Shown piece after piece: positions 7,462-15,396 of a DNA stretch of 46,577 bases (positions within the stretch are counted from its first letter, which is position 1; every line of letters begins with the position of its first letter). The notes below the pieces were generated by a model. That model searched no databases. It was not told the DNA's origin and saw only the letters and a list, made by a program, of their open reading frames with translations. The translations under genes were made by a program, and so were the position numbers. The stretch is from contig PLMA01000017.1 in the NCBI GenBank assembly GCA_003141455.1, positions 4,125 to 50,701 of the forward strand. Direction: 5' to 3'. Source of the DNA: Chloroflexota bacterium (lineage in GTDB: Bacteria > Chloroflexota > Limnocylindria > Limnocylindrales > CSP1-4).

Positions 7462-8865
7462 CTACTTCTTGGTCGTGCCCTGTGCTTTGGTCGAGCCCTT
7501 GGAGCCGGAGGCGGACTTGCCGCCGACAGCCCCCTGGGCCTTGGCCGAGGCCTGGGTCTTGGCCGGGCCCTTCGCTTTGGCCGAGACCTGGGCCTTGGCC
7601 GGGCCCTTCGCTTTGGCCGAGACCTGGGTCTCGGCCGGGGCCTGTGCCTTGGCCGGGGCCTTGTGGCCGGGCGCGTGCTTGCCGCCCGCGGCTCCCTTTT
7701 CGGGACCCTTGTTGACGGTCTTGGACGTCTCTTCCTCCGCGGGCTCGGGGAGCGGCGGCGCGCCGATCAGATTGAACCACGCGCCGTACAGAACCTCGGC
7801 GTCCTGGGGTACGAGGAGATCTCCGAGCACCAGGGCGGCCACGGCATCGGCCAGCGCCGGGCCGGCCATCTTGCGGGACTCGCCCTGGCCGGCCTGGCCG
7901 AGGAAGCCGGCCGTCTCCTGGATGCGCCCCGCGTTGAGCCACGGGCTGAGCTTCTCCTGGGCGTGGCGAATCTGTTCGCGCCACTCGGGATCCTCGTCGA
8001 CGAGTTCCTGCAGTGACTGATGGGCCTGGTGCAGATCCTCGCGTGGGGCGTTCTGCCAGCCGCCCACCAGGCGTCCAACTTGCTCGGGCGTCAGCAACCA
8101 GAGCCGGTTCAGGAAGTCCGTCACGGCGTCCGAGTTGGGGCCGAAGGCGGCCTCGTCTTCGACCTGCTCCTCATCCTCGGCGTCCTCCTCGTCCTCGCCA
8201 TCAGCCTCGGCCTCGGGCTCGGCCTCGCCGGCCCCAGAGGCCTCCAGGCGCGCCGCTGCGGCGGTCGCGTCCAGCTGTGCGGTCGTCTCCGACCACGGCG
8301 CGAACAAGGCCTCGAAGTGGCTCTCGTCGAGCACCTCCTCGAGGATCACGGCCGTGGCCGCATCCAGTGCCGCCTCGCCGGTCTGGGTACAGAGGCGGGA
8401 CCAGTCCGGCGCCGAGTTCACGTACTCCGGATAGCCGGCCGTGACCGCCATCCACGTTCCGACCGCCTCCCTGACCAGCTGGAGGTGGCGGGCCGTCTCG
8501 TTGTCGCTCTCGTAGATCTTCCGGACCGCCTTGCGGGCCAGCTCGCGATCCGACTTGGGGACCGCCAGCCACGCTTCGGCGAGAGGCCGGGCCTCGGTCG
8601 GGGAGATCTCCTCGAGCCGGTCCAGGATTTCCAGCACGGCGGCGGCATTGGGGCCGTACATCCAGACGTCGTTGCCGGCGAGGTAGTCCGCGGCCTGAGA
8701 ATCGAGGTCGGCGGTCATGTCCTCCGGCTGGTCCTCGAGATCCCCATCCTCGAGATCATCGGCCAGCTCGTCCTCACCGAGCTCCGCGCCGTCGTCGACG
8801 AGCGAGTCCTGCTCCGACTCCTGCGCTGCTTCATCCTTGTCGCGCCGATCGCGTCGCCTGAACAT
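7462..8865 (-). CDS. Acidic two-repeat protein with Lys/Ala-rich tail (paralogue B)
   Basis: 467 residues from ATG 8865, chosen because GGAGGAA lies about 7 nt upstream and because the resulting MFRRRDRRDK start matches paralogue A. It has the same plan: basic start, acidic stretch (about 20-55), repeat unit 1 (YGPN near 70), acidic linker, repeat unit 2 (FGPN near 244). Unit 2 closes with DLLVPQDAEVLYGAW. The last 110 residues differ: they are rich in Lys, Ala, Gly and Pro with 12-residue repeats of the type AKAQVSAKAKGP, resembling histone H1-like or nucleic-acid-binding tails. It lies 49 nt upstream of paralogue A on the same strand, a tandem duplication. The function is unknown. Confidence 0.8.
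   Translation of the reverse strand: MFRRRDRRDKDEAAQESEQDSLVDDGAELGEDELADDLEDGDLEDQPEDMTADLDSQAADYLAGNDVWMYGPNAAAVLEILDRLEEISPTEARPLAEAWLAVPKSDRELARKAVRKIYESDNETARHLQLVREAVGTWMAVTAGYPEYVNSAPDWSRLCTQTGEAALDAATAVILEEVLDESHFEALFAPWSETTAQLDATAAAARLEASGAGEAEPEAEADGEDEEDAEDEEQVEDEAAFGPNSDAVTDFLNRLWLLTPEQVGRLVGGWQNAPREDLHQAHQSLQELVDEDPEWREQIRHAQEKLSPWLNAGRIQETAGFLGQAGQGESRKMAGPALADAVAALVLGDLLVPQDAEVLYGAWFNLIGAPPLPEPAEEETSKTVNKGPEKGAAGGKHAPGHKAPAKAQAPAETQVSAKAKGPAKAQVSAKAKGPAKTQASAKAQGAVGGKSASGSKGSTKAQGTTKK
7551..7622. repeat. 36-nt tandem repeat, two full copies plus a partial
   Basis: Two near-identical 36-nt units (7551-7586 and 7587-7622) followed by a degraded partial copy lie inside paralogue B. 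They encode the 12-residue Ala/Lys repeat of its tail. The repeat stays in frame, so copy-number change would alter tail length without a frameshift. Confidence 0.75.
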
Positions 8866-9026
8866 CAGTTCCTCCGAAGAAGGCGCGTGCCCGCGCGTCG
8901 GGAATGGTCGCACAGCTGAGCCGCGGCGTCGCGACGAAGGCCGAACGGCTCGATGAAGGCCGAACAGCTGGTGCGGAGGGGCGCGCTGGACGGCGCAACC
9001 TCGAACGTCGGCGGACCGCCGCCGGC

Positions 9027-9800
9027 TCAGTAGGCCCCGTGAGCCTCGATGAAGCGCTGGACCCTTGCCCAGGCGTCATCCGATTGGGCCTGGAACTCGG
9101 TCTGCTTGCGATCGAAGAAGCTGTGTGGGGCGTCCGGCTCGACCACCACGTCCTGGTCTACGCCGGCCGCTATCAGGGCATCGCGGAACTGCTGCACGAC
9201 CGCGATCGGGATCCCCTGGTCCGACCCGCCGAAGATGCCCAGGACCGGGCACTCGATCTGGCCGGCTACGTCAGTCGGTGAGGGCGTGTCGTTGCGAGAC
9301 GGACCGCCGGGCCAGCCGTAGAAGCCGATCACACCGGCCAGTCCCAGACCCAGCGTGGCGGAGTCGAAAGCATTGCGTCCGCCCATGCAGAAACCGGTCG
9401 TGAAGAGAGCCTCGACGCGCCCGCCGCCCTCGGCCCCGCGCAGGTAGGCCGCCGCGGCGGCAATGTCCGCGGAGAGCCCGGCCCACGTCGTCTGGGCCAC
9501 GTGCGGCCCGTAGTCGAAGTCGTCGCCGCGCTCGCCGGTCCCGGCCGTCCGCCCGAAGTAGTCGATCGCTAGCGCCTCCACGCCGATCTCGGCGAAGCGG
9601 ATCGCCAGCTCCTCGTAGTAGTGGTGGAGACCACGGACATCTGGCAGGATCACGATGGCGTTGCCGGTCGTCTCGGCCGGCTGGGCGTGGAAGGCTCGGA
9701 GCGTGTTGCCGTCGGTGGCCCCGAGCTCGAGCGATCGGCGTGTGACTGCCGCGCCGGAGATCGGCCGTATCGGCGGGCTGCTGTCGAGATCGAAGCACAT
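9027..9800 (-). CDS. Dienelactone hydrolase-family protein
   Basis: 257 residues from ATG 9800, with AGGAG upstream. The MCFDLDSSPPI start is typical of this family and fixes the start. It is an alpha/beta hydrolase with a Cys-Asp-His triad: Cys138 in GFCMGGRNAF, Asp194 in GGSDQGIP and His226 in PHSFFD. Characterised relatives hydrolyse dienelactone in chloroaromatic breakdown, but many members are broad esterases and no catabolic genes are nearby, so the substrate is open. It is a single gene divergent from lysC. Confidence 0.88.
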   Translation of the reverse strand: MCFDLDSSPPIRPISGAAVTRRSLELGATDGNTLRAFHAQPAETTGNAIVILPDVRGLHHYYEELAIRFAEIGVEALAIDYFGRTAGTGERGDDFDYGPHVAQTTWAGLSADIAAAAAYLRGAEGGGRVEALFTTGFCMGGRNAFDSATLGLGLAGVIGFYGWPGGPSRNDTPSPTDVAGQIECPVLGIFGGSDQGIPIAVVQQFRDALIAAGVDQDVVVEPDAPHSFFDRKQTEFQAQSDDAWARVQRFIEAHGAY

Positions 9801-9829
9801 GGGGCGCGACTCCTGGTAGGGCTGGGGTG

Positions 9830-9835
9830 ATTGTC
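9830..9835 (-). promoter_or_regulatory. Putative -10 element of the dienelactone hydrolase gene
   Basis: GACAAT on the minus strand would give a leader of about 23 nt that contains the AGGAG ribosome site. No convincing -35 is seen. Confidence 0.3.
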
Positions 9836-9911
9836 CCCGGCCCGAGGCCCGCGACCGTTTTCGAGGCGTGCGGGTTGCGTCCCGTGATGCCGAGGAAGTC
9901 GCGAGCGCTGC

Positions 9912-9917
9912 TAGAAT
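9912..9917 (+). promoter_or_regulatory. Putative -10 element of lysC and the acc/fab operon (leaderless)
   Basis: TAGAAT, preceded by TGC as in an extended -10, ends 7 nt before ATG 9925. No Shine-Dalgarno sequence is visible. It would be the promoter of the long lysC-to-fabG gene run. Confidence 0.45.
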
Positions 9918-9924
9918 GCCCGCC

Positions 9925-11232
9925 ATGTCCAAACCGCTCGTGGTTCAGAAGTTCGGTGGCTCGTCCATCGCCAACGCCGACAGGATTCGGCGGGTGGCGG
10001 CGCGCATCGCCCGCGAGCGGGCGACCGGCGGCGATCTGGTCGTCGTCGTCTCCGCCATGGGCGATACGACCGACGAGCTGCTGGCGCTGGCCAGCTCCAT
10101 CACCGAAGACTCGGACCCGCGCGAGCTCGACATGCTTCTGGCGACCGGCGAGCACCAGAGCGCGACTCTCGTCTCGATGGCTCTACACGCTCTCGGCGTC
10201 CCGGCGATCGCGCTTTCGGGCGCCCAGGCCGGCATCACGACCGACGGCAACTACGGGAAAGCCCGCATCGCGGGCATCGACCCCAAGCGCATTCTCAGTG
10301 AGATAGAGGCGGGTCGAGTCGTCATCATCGCCGGTTTCCAGGGCCAGAGCGTCAGGGACCCGCACCTCGCGGAGGTCACGACCCTCGGTCGTGGCGGTTC
10401 CGACACCACCGCCGTCGCCGTGGCGGCCGCCCTGGAAGCCGACCGCTGCCAGATCTTCACCGACGTTCGGGGCATCTACACCGCCGACCCGCGCCTCGTG
10501 TCCGACGCCCGCCAGCTGCCGGTCATCTCCTACGAGGAGATGATGGAGCTGGCCCACCAGGGCGCGCAGGTCATGCAGGGCCGAGCGGTAGAGCTAGGCT
10601 GGGTCAACAATGTCGTCATCGAGGTACTGAGCTCGTTCGAGGACCTGCCCGGTACGCTCATCAAGGAGGATCCGTTCGTGGAGCAGCGCAACAAGGTTCG
10701 CGGGCTGGCCCACGACCGCAACGTGGCCAAGGTGACCCTCGTCGAGGTGCCGGACCGGCCCGGTGTCGCTCACGCCGTCTTCGCTCCGCTAGCCGAGGCC
10801 GGAGTCAACGTCGATACGATCGTTCAGAACGTCGGCCACCACGGCACGACGGACCTGAGCTTCACCATCACCCGGGGCGACCTGGCGAAGACCAAGCGCA
10901 TTCTCGAGCCGATCATCCGGGAGCTGGGCTTCCGCGAGATGACGACCGACTCGGCCATGGCAAAGGTGTCCATCGTCGGCGCCGGCATCCAGAACGCGCC
11001 GGGCTACGCTTCCAAGATGTTCGCCGCGCTGGCCGAGGCCGGCGTGAACATCGAGATCATCTCGACATCCGAGATCCGCATCACCTGCATGATCGCCGAG
11101 GACCAGGTCGAGACCGCGGTCCGGGCACTGCACAAGGCATTCGCTCTCGAGGAGCCGGAGCCGATGCTCCAGGGCGAACTTGCCGCCGAGGCTGGTGGGG
11201 GATCCGGCGGGACTCCGAAGTCGGGCGCGTGA
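9925..11232 (+). CDS. lysC: Aspartate kinase with two ACT domains
   Basis: 435 residues. It phosphorylates aspartate, the first step toward lysine, threonine and methionine. It starts with the kinase signature KFGGSS (9-14); the RGGSDTTAVA stretch marks the amino-acid kinase fold, followed by the TDVRGIYTADPR segment. Two ACT domains follow, one starting near VTLVEVPDRPGV and one near VSIVGAGIQ, both with an LAEAGVN segment, as in feedback-inhibited aspartokinases. ATG 9925 fits the -10 spacing; ATG 9916 in the same frame is the alternative. It is the first gene of the long plus-strand run and overlaps birA by GTGA. With hom, thrC and thrH nearby, most of the threonine route is encoded within 8 kb (Asd is missing). 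Confidence 0.95.
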   Translation: MSKPLVVQKFGGSSIANADRIRRVAARIARERATGGDLVVVVSAMGDTTDELLALASSITEDSDPRELDMLLATGEHQSATLVSMALHALGVPAIALSGAQAGITTDGNYGKARIAGIDPKRILSEIEAGRVVIIAGFQGQSVRDPHLAEVTTLGRGGSDTTAVAVAAALEADRCQIFTDVRGIYTADPRLVSDARQLPVISYEEMMELAHQGAQVMQGRAVELGWVNNVVIEVLSSFEDLPGTLIKEDPFVEQRNKVRGLAHDRNVAKVTLVEVPDRPGVAHAVFAPLAEAGVNVDTIVQNVGHHGTTDLSFTITRGDLAKTKRILEPIIRELGFREMTTDSAMAKVSIVGAGIQNAPGYASKMFAALAEAGVNIEIISTSEIRITCMIAEDQVETAVRALHKAFALEEPEPMLQGELAAEAGGGSGGTPKSGA

Positions 11233-12146
11233 CGACGCCCGACGACGCGGCGCGTCCTGCCGAAGTCGGCGCCACGCCCGACGACGCGGCGCGTCTTTCG
11301 CGGGCGTTCTTCTCGCGGTACGAGCGTTTCCGGTCGGTCCCATCGACCAACGACGTCGTTCGAGGCTGGATGATCGAAGGAACGCTCGAGGTCTGTCTGG
11401 CTGTCGCCGACGAGCAGACCGCCGGCCGCGGGCGCCTGGGCCGAACCTGGGTCGCGCCGAGCGGCGCCGCGCTGATGCTGTCGCTCGGCTTCCGGCCGAG
11501 CTATCTGCCGCCCGAGCGGCTGTGGCGGCTTCCTGCGGTCGTGGCTCTGGCCATGGCCGACGCCGCCGAGGAAGTGGCCGGGCTGTCCATCGGCATGCTC
11601 CGTCTCAAGTGGCCAAACGACATAGTCGTGGCCGCGGACGCGGGGGTGCGCAAGCTGGCCGGAGTTCTGAGCGAGAGCGAGGGCGTGGGCACGCCGGCCG
11701 TCCGGGCGGTCGTCGGCATCGGCGTCAACGCCGACTGGCCGCGCGAGGAATTCCCGACGGAGCTGGCGGGCTCGATGACGAGCCTGCGCGAAGCCTCCCG
11801 GGGGCGCCCGATCGACTCCGACCAACTGCTTGCCGCCTTCCTGCTGCGCCTCGAGCCGCGCGTGCTGGCGCTGCGCGACGGGCATTTCGACGTCGCGGGC
11901 TGGCACGACCGCCAGGTCACGACCGGCCGAATGGTCCGGATCGACATGCCGGACGGCTCCGCCCAGGAAGTGCGAGCGGTCGGCGTTGACGGGGCGTCCG
12001 GGGCGCTGCTCGTCGAGGACGCGGCCGTGCCCGGCGGGGAGCGCGAGCTGCTCGTGGGCGAGGTGGCCCACGTAAGGATGGGTCCGGCGGAGCGCGGCGC
12101 CACTCAGAGCGCGCCGGTCTCCAGCGGCCGGGATGTAACGAGTTGA
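11229..12146 (+). CDS. birA: Biotin--[acetyl-CoA-carboxylase] ligase
   Basis: 305 residues from GTG 11229, which overlaps the lysC stop as GTGA. It activates biotin as biotinyl-AMP and attaches it to the lysine of BCCP. Visible are STND (39-42), the biotinyl-AMP loop GRGRLGRTW (66-74), KWPND (127-131) and KLAGVL (from Lys142). There is no N-terminal helix-turn-helix, so it is a monofunctional enzyme, not a biotin repressor. The first 22 residues contain a duplicated TPDDAAR motif from a DNA duplication. Its position upstream of accD/accA/accC/accB matches its substrate. Confidence 0.93.
   Translation: MTTPDDAARPAEVGATPDDAARLSRAFFSRYERFRSVPSTNDVVRGWMIEGTLEVCLAVADEQTAGRGRLGRTWVAPSGAALMLSLGFRPSYLPPERLWRLPAVVALAMADAAEEVAGLSIGMLRLKWPNDIVVAADAGVRKLAGVLSESEGVGTPAVRAVVGIGVNADWPREEFPTELAGSMTSLREASRGRPIDSDQLLAAFLLRLEPRVLALRDGHFDVAGWHDRQVTTGRMVRIDMPDGSAQEVRAVGVDGASGALLVEDAAVPGGERELLVGEVAHVRMGPAERGATQSAPVSSGRDVTS
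11235..11295. repeat. 22-nt direct repeat at the lysC-birA junction
   Basis: Two identical 22-nt copies (11235-11256 and 11274-11295) lie 39 nt apart; the spacer partly resembles the end of lysC. They encode the doubled TPDDAAR motif of BirA, a recent local tandem duplication. Confidence 0.7.
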
Positions 12147-12793
12147 GCCGGCTGGTGTTGAGTAGAGCGAAGGAGGGCGCCCGTCCCGCCCGGCTGGACC
12201 GCGACCGCGGCCTGGTAGAGGCGGCCCGGCGCGATCCCGCCTGCTTCGATGCCCTGTATAGGAAGTACTTGGCCCAGGTGTACAGCTACGCGTATTACGA
12301 GCTCCGGGACCACCACGCGGCGGAAGACGCGACCGAGCGTGTCTTCATGCAGGCTCTGGCCGGCCTGCCGAGATTCGAGGAGCGAGTCGACGATTTCATC
12401 GCCTCCCGTTCGGTCACGACCGAAAGCGGGTCCGACTCCGCGGACATCTCCACGTTCCGCGTCTGGCTCTTCCGGATTGCCCACAACGTCGTCGCGAACG
12501 AGCGACGGCGGGATCGCCGCCGCCCCGTGACTCCTCTGGAGGAAGCGGCGGAGCTCTCCGCTCCGGACGACGTTGCGGAGTCCGTGGCCGCTCGCGAGGC
12601 CTTCAGCGCGGCCTGGCACGCAGTGGCACGCCTGCCGGAGGACCGGCGCCGGGCGGTCATTCTCCGTTTCGTCGACGAGATGTCCACGGCCGAGATCGCG
12701 GCCATCCTCGGTCGCTCCGAGGGAGCGGTTCGGGTGCTTCTGCATCGGGCGCTGCGTTCCGTGGCGGACGACCTGCGGGGTCACCTCAGCTGA
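12143..12793 (+). CDS. ECF-like RNA polymerase sigma-70 family factor
   Basis: 216 residues if TTG 12143 (TTGA overlap with the birA stop) is used; GTG 12155 is an alternative. Region 2 is recognisable as DPACFDALYRKY....AEDATERVFMQAL, followed by FRVWLFRIAHNVVANERRR. Region 4 is LPEDRRRAVILRFVDEMSTAEIAAILGRSEGAVRVLLHRAL, a clear helix-turn-helix. There is an unusual 25-residue insertion inside the region 2 helices (near residues 82-105). The gene is fused by overlap to birA upstream and to a one-pass membrane protein downstream, which could be its anti-sigma factor. The regulon is unknown. Confidence 0.88.
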   Translation: MSRLVLSRAKEGARPARLDRDRGLVEAARRDPACFDALYRKYLAQVYSYAYYELRDHHAAEDATERVFMQALAGLPRFEERVDDFIASRSVTTESGSDSADISTFRVWLFRIAHNVVANERRRDRRRPVTPLEEAAELSAPDDVAESVAAREAFSAAWHAVARLPEDRRRAVILRFVDEMSTAEIAAILGRSEGAVRVLLHRALRSVADDLRGHLS

Positions 12794-13413
12794 TGCTGAC
12801 CGGCGGAACGCGGGACGCTCGGCGCACTGAGCGATATCTGGACGAGCTGATGGCCGCCGACCAGCGGCGAGTCTCGGAGTTCCCCGTGGACGTCGACATG
12901 GATCCGGCGGTACGCCTGGCGGCCCGCGAGCTTCGGGCGGATCTTGTGCGAGTCCACCCGTCCTTCCGCTTCGAGGAGGCGCTTGCCGCTCGCCTTGCGG
13001 CTGGGGCGATGCGGCTGCGGGCCGGCCTCCACGTGGAGATCGACGAGGAGGCGGCGCCGGCGACGCCGGGGACGATGTCCGCCTTCCGGAGCCACTCGCC
13101 CGCGGCCCAGGGCTCCGCAGTCACAGCAATGCCACCTGCCTCCGGCCCGACGGAGCCGCAGACGGCTGTGTCCGCGTCGGCGTTCCGCCGCCTGCCCGAG
13201 ATGGCCGCGCGCCAGTCACGGCCGCTGATCGTGGGCGGAGTCGGCGTGGCGTCCGCGGCGATCTCGATCGGCGCGGTCTACGTCGCCTGGCGCCACTCCC
13301 ACCCGGCGTCCGGCCGGATGGGACGTGCCGCCCGGACGGCCCACGGTCGCGCCACCGGGTCCAGCCGCCGCCGAACGGGCGTCCTCAACGGAATCCTTGG
13401 GGTCGTGTCCTGA
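12793..13413 (+). CDS. One-pass membrane protein, candidate anti-sigma factor
   Basis: 206 residues; its ATG overlaps the sigma factor stop as TGATG. The N-terminal 80 residues are a soluble, charged helical region (ERYLDELMAADQRR, FRFEEALAARLAAGAMRL). A Pro/Ser/Ala-rich linker follows, then one hydrophobic segment at about 144-166 and a short, highly basic tail. Position right after a sigma gene and this topology suggest an anti-sigma factor. It lacks the HxxxCxxC zinc motif of ZAS anti-sigma factors, and no known domain is recognised, so the role is inferred from context only. Confidence 0.7.
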   Translation: MLTGGTRDARRTERYLDELMAADQRRVSEFPVDVDMDPAVRLAARELRADLVRVHPSFRFEEALAARLAAGAMRLRAGLHVEIDEEAAPATPGTMSAFRSHSPAAQGSAVTAMPPASGPTEPQTAVSASAFRRLPEMAARQSRPLIVGGVGVASAAISIGAVYVAWRHSHPASGRMGRAARTAHGRATGSSRRRTGVLNGILGVVS

Positions 13414-14414
13414 TGCCAGTCAGATTGCCCTTCCGCCCCCGCCGCGACACATATCCGCCCGACCTGTGGACCAAGTGCCCGGGCTGCTCGGAGATGCTCT
13501 TCAACAAGCAGCTCGAGAAGACTCTCCGCGTCTGTCCTCATTGCGGGCACCACTTCCGCATCTCGGCCAAATCCCGGATCGAGCAACTCGTCGACAACGG
13601 CTCGTTCGTGGAGCGGGACGACGACCTGCAGCCGGTGGACCCCCTCGGGTTCGTCGACCTCAAGTCCTATCCGGATCGGCTCGTGGCTGCCCAGCTCGCC
13701 ACCGGTCTACGCGACGCCGCCGTCTGGGGCCTGGCCACCATGGGCGGCAAGCCGGTCTCGATGTGCGTCATGGATTTCGGATTCATCGGCGGGTCGATGG
13801 GCGCGGTAGTGGGCGAGAAGGTGGCGCGGGCCGGCGAGGCAGCGCTCGCGGAGCGCATCCCGCTCATCATCGTCTCCTCCTCCGGCGGCGCTCGCATGCA
13901 GGAGGGTACCTACTCGCTCATGCAGCTCGTCAAGACGATGGGTGTGGTCGAGAGAGTCCGGGCGGCTTGCGTGCCGTTCATCTCCGTCCTGACGGACCCC
14001 ACCACGGGCGGCGTCTTCGCCTCCTTCGCCGTGGTCGGCGACGTCAACATCGCCGAGCCGAATGCCCTCATCAAGTTCGCCGGCGACCGCGTCTCGGCCG
14101 GAACCATCGGCGATGAATTGCCGGCCGGCTACGCACGCGCCGAATTCTGGTTCAGCCACGGGTTCGTGGACAGGATCGTGACCCGCGCCCACCTCCGCGA
14201 CGAGATCATCGCCCTGCTCGGATTCCTGGCGGCTCCGCCGGTGGCCGGCGTTGGCGAGCCCGTCGGGGGGACCGGCTCGAGGCCGCGTTCGCTGCTCTCG
14301 GCGCTCACCGGGGTACTCGTCGGAGAGAACGGCGACTCGCGCAACGGCGACTCGCGCAACGGCGGGCGTGGCGGCGAAACCAACGGGTCTCGCGGGGAGG
14401 CGACCCGTGGTTGA
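13413..14414 (+). CDS. accD: Acetyl-CoA carboxylase, carboxyltransferase subunit beta
   Basis: 333 residues; the start overlaps the previous stop (TGATG). With AccA it moves the carboxyl group from biotin to acetyl-CoA, giving malonyl-CoA. The N-terminal zinc ribbon is intact (Cys22, Cys25, Cys41, Cys44 in CPGC...CPHC). The crotonase-like core contains SSSGGARMQEG and DPTTGGVFASFA. The last 50 residues are a Gly/Asn/Ser-rich tail with a repeated NGDSR motif, absent from most homologues and probably disordered. The gene overlaps accA by 8 nt. Confidence 0.95.
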   Translation: MPVRLPFRPRRDTYPPDLWTKCPGCSEMLFNKQLEKTLRVCPHCGHHFRISAKSRIEQLVDNGSFVERDDDLQPVDPLGFVDLKSYPDRLVAAQLATGLRDAAVWGLATMGGKPVSMCVMDFGFIGGSMGAVVGEKVARAGEAALAERIPLIIVSSSGGARMQEGTYSLMQLVKTMGVVERVRAACVPFISVLTDPTTGGVFASFAVVGDVNIAEPNALIKFAGDRVSAGTIGDELPAGYARAEFWFSHGFVDRIVTRAHLRDEIIALLGFLAAPPVAGVGEPVGGTGSRPRSLLSALTGVLVGENGDSRNGDSRNGGRGGETNGSRGEATRG

Positions 14415-15393
14415 TCGAATTCTGAACCGCAGCCACGCCGCGGAAGCTCAGGCGGACAACGTGACGGCCGCGGTCTGGGCCCACGTCCAGCAGGCCCGCA
14501 ACCTGAAGCGCCCGCACACGCTCGAACTGCTCAAGGCCATGGCGGACGAGTTCATCGAGCTGCACGGTGACCGGCTCTTCGGCGACGACTCGGCGATCGT
14601 TGCCGGCCTGGCGAGGATCGCGGGGCGGCGCCTCGTCGTGATCGGGTTCCAGAAGGGCCAGGACACCGAGGAGAACATACGCCGCAACTTCGGCCTGCCC
14701 CATCCCGAGGGCTACCGCAAGGCGATGCGAGTCATGGACCTGGCCGAGCGCTACGCCATGCCGGTCCTCACCTTCGTCGACGTCCAGGGAGCTTTCCCGG
14801 GCGCCGCCGCCGAAGAACGCGGCATCGCCGAGGCGATCGCCAAGTCGGTCGGGCTGATGACCCGCCTCCGGACTCCGATCGTGGTGGTCATCACCGGCGA
14901 GGGTGGCTCGGGCGGCGCGCTCGGGCTGGCGGTCGGCGACGTCGTGCTGGCCCTGGAGAACTCGATCTACTCGGTCATCAGCCCCGAAGGCTGCGCCACT
15001 ATCCTGTGGCGGTCGGCCGAGCAATCGCAGTTGGCCGCCGTCGCCATGAAGGTCACCGCCGGCGAGCAGCACGAGTTGGGCATCGTCGACGCGGTTATCC
15101 CCGAGCCCGGAGAGGGAGCCCACACCGACCCGGCCGAGGCGGCGCGACTGATCAGCGAGGCTGTGATCGAGCAGCTCGACGCGCTGGGCCGCATCCCGCT
15201 CGACGAACTCGTCGAGGCCCGCTTCCAGCGATACCGGGCCTACGGTCCCTTCACCGTCGCCGATCGGTCGGCGGCGCCCCCGGAGCGAATTGGGATCGCG
15301 GATCGGTTGCGCGGTCTACTCGCCGGCCGGGCGAACATGCCCGCGTTCCCGGGAACGAGACGCGGCGGCTCGTCCGGTCACGAGGAGGAGTAG
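14407..15393 (+). CDS. accA: Acetyl-CoA carboxylase, carboxyltransferase subunit alpha
   Basis: 328 residues from GTG 14407, with GGGAGG placed about 8 nt before it; the frame is open further upstream inside accD but without homology. Partner of AccD. It shows KRPHTLELL, the long conserved FIELHGDRLFGDD stretch, the oxyanion-type glycine motif GEGGSGGALGLAVGD and SPEGCATILWRS, all typical of AccA. About 30 C-terminal residues are a low-complexity tail. A BCCP-like gene follows after 3 nt. Confidence 0.95.
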   Translation: MVDRILNRSHAAEAQADNVTAAVWAHVQQARNLKRPHTLELLKAMADEFIELHGDRLFGDDSAIVAGLARIAGRRLVVIGFQKGQDTEENIRRNFGLPHPEGYRKAMRVMDLAERYAMPVLTFVDVQGAFPGAAAEERGIAEAIAKSVGLMTRLRTPIVVVITGEGGSGGALGLAVGDVVLALENSIYSVISPEGCATILWRSAEQSQLAAVAMKVTAGEQHELGIVDAVIPEPGEGAHTDPAEAARLISEAVIEQLDALGRIPLDELVEARFQRYRAYGPFTVADRSAAPPERIGIADRLRGLLAGRANMPAFPGTRRGGSSGHEEE

Positions 15394-15396
15394 GCG

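Noticed and set aside
14335-14375. 15-nt repeat in the accD tail
   Set aside because: It is a simple low-complexity repeat giving NGDSR motifs; no sign that it is more than tail variation.
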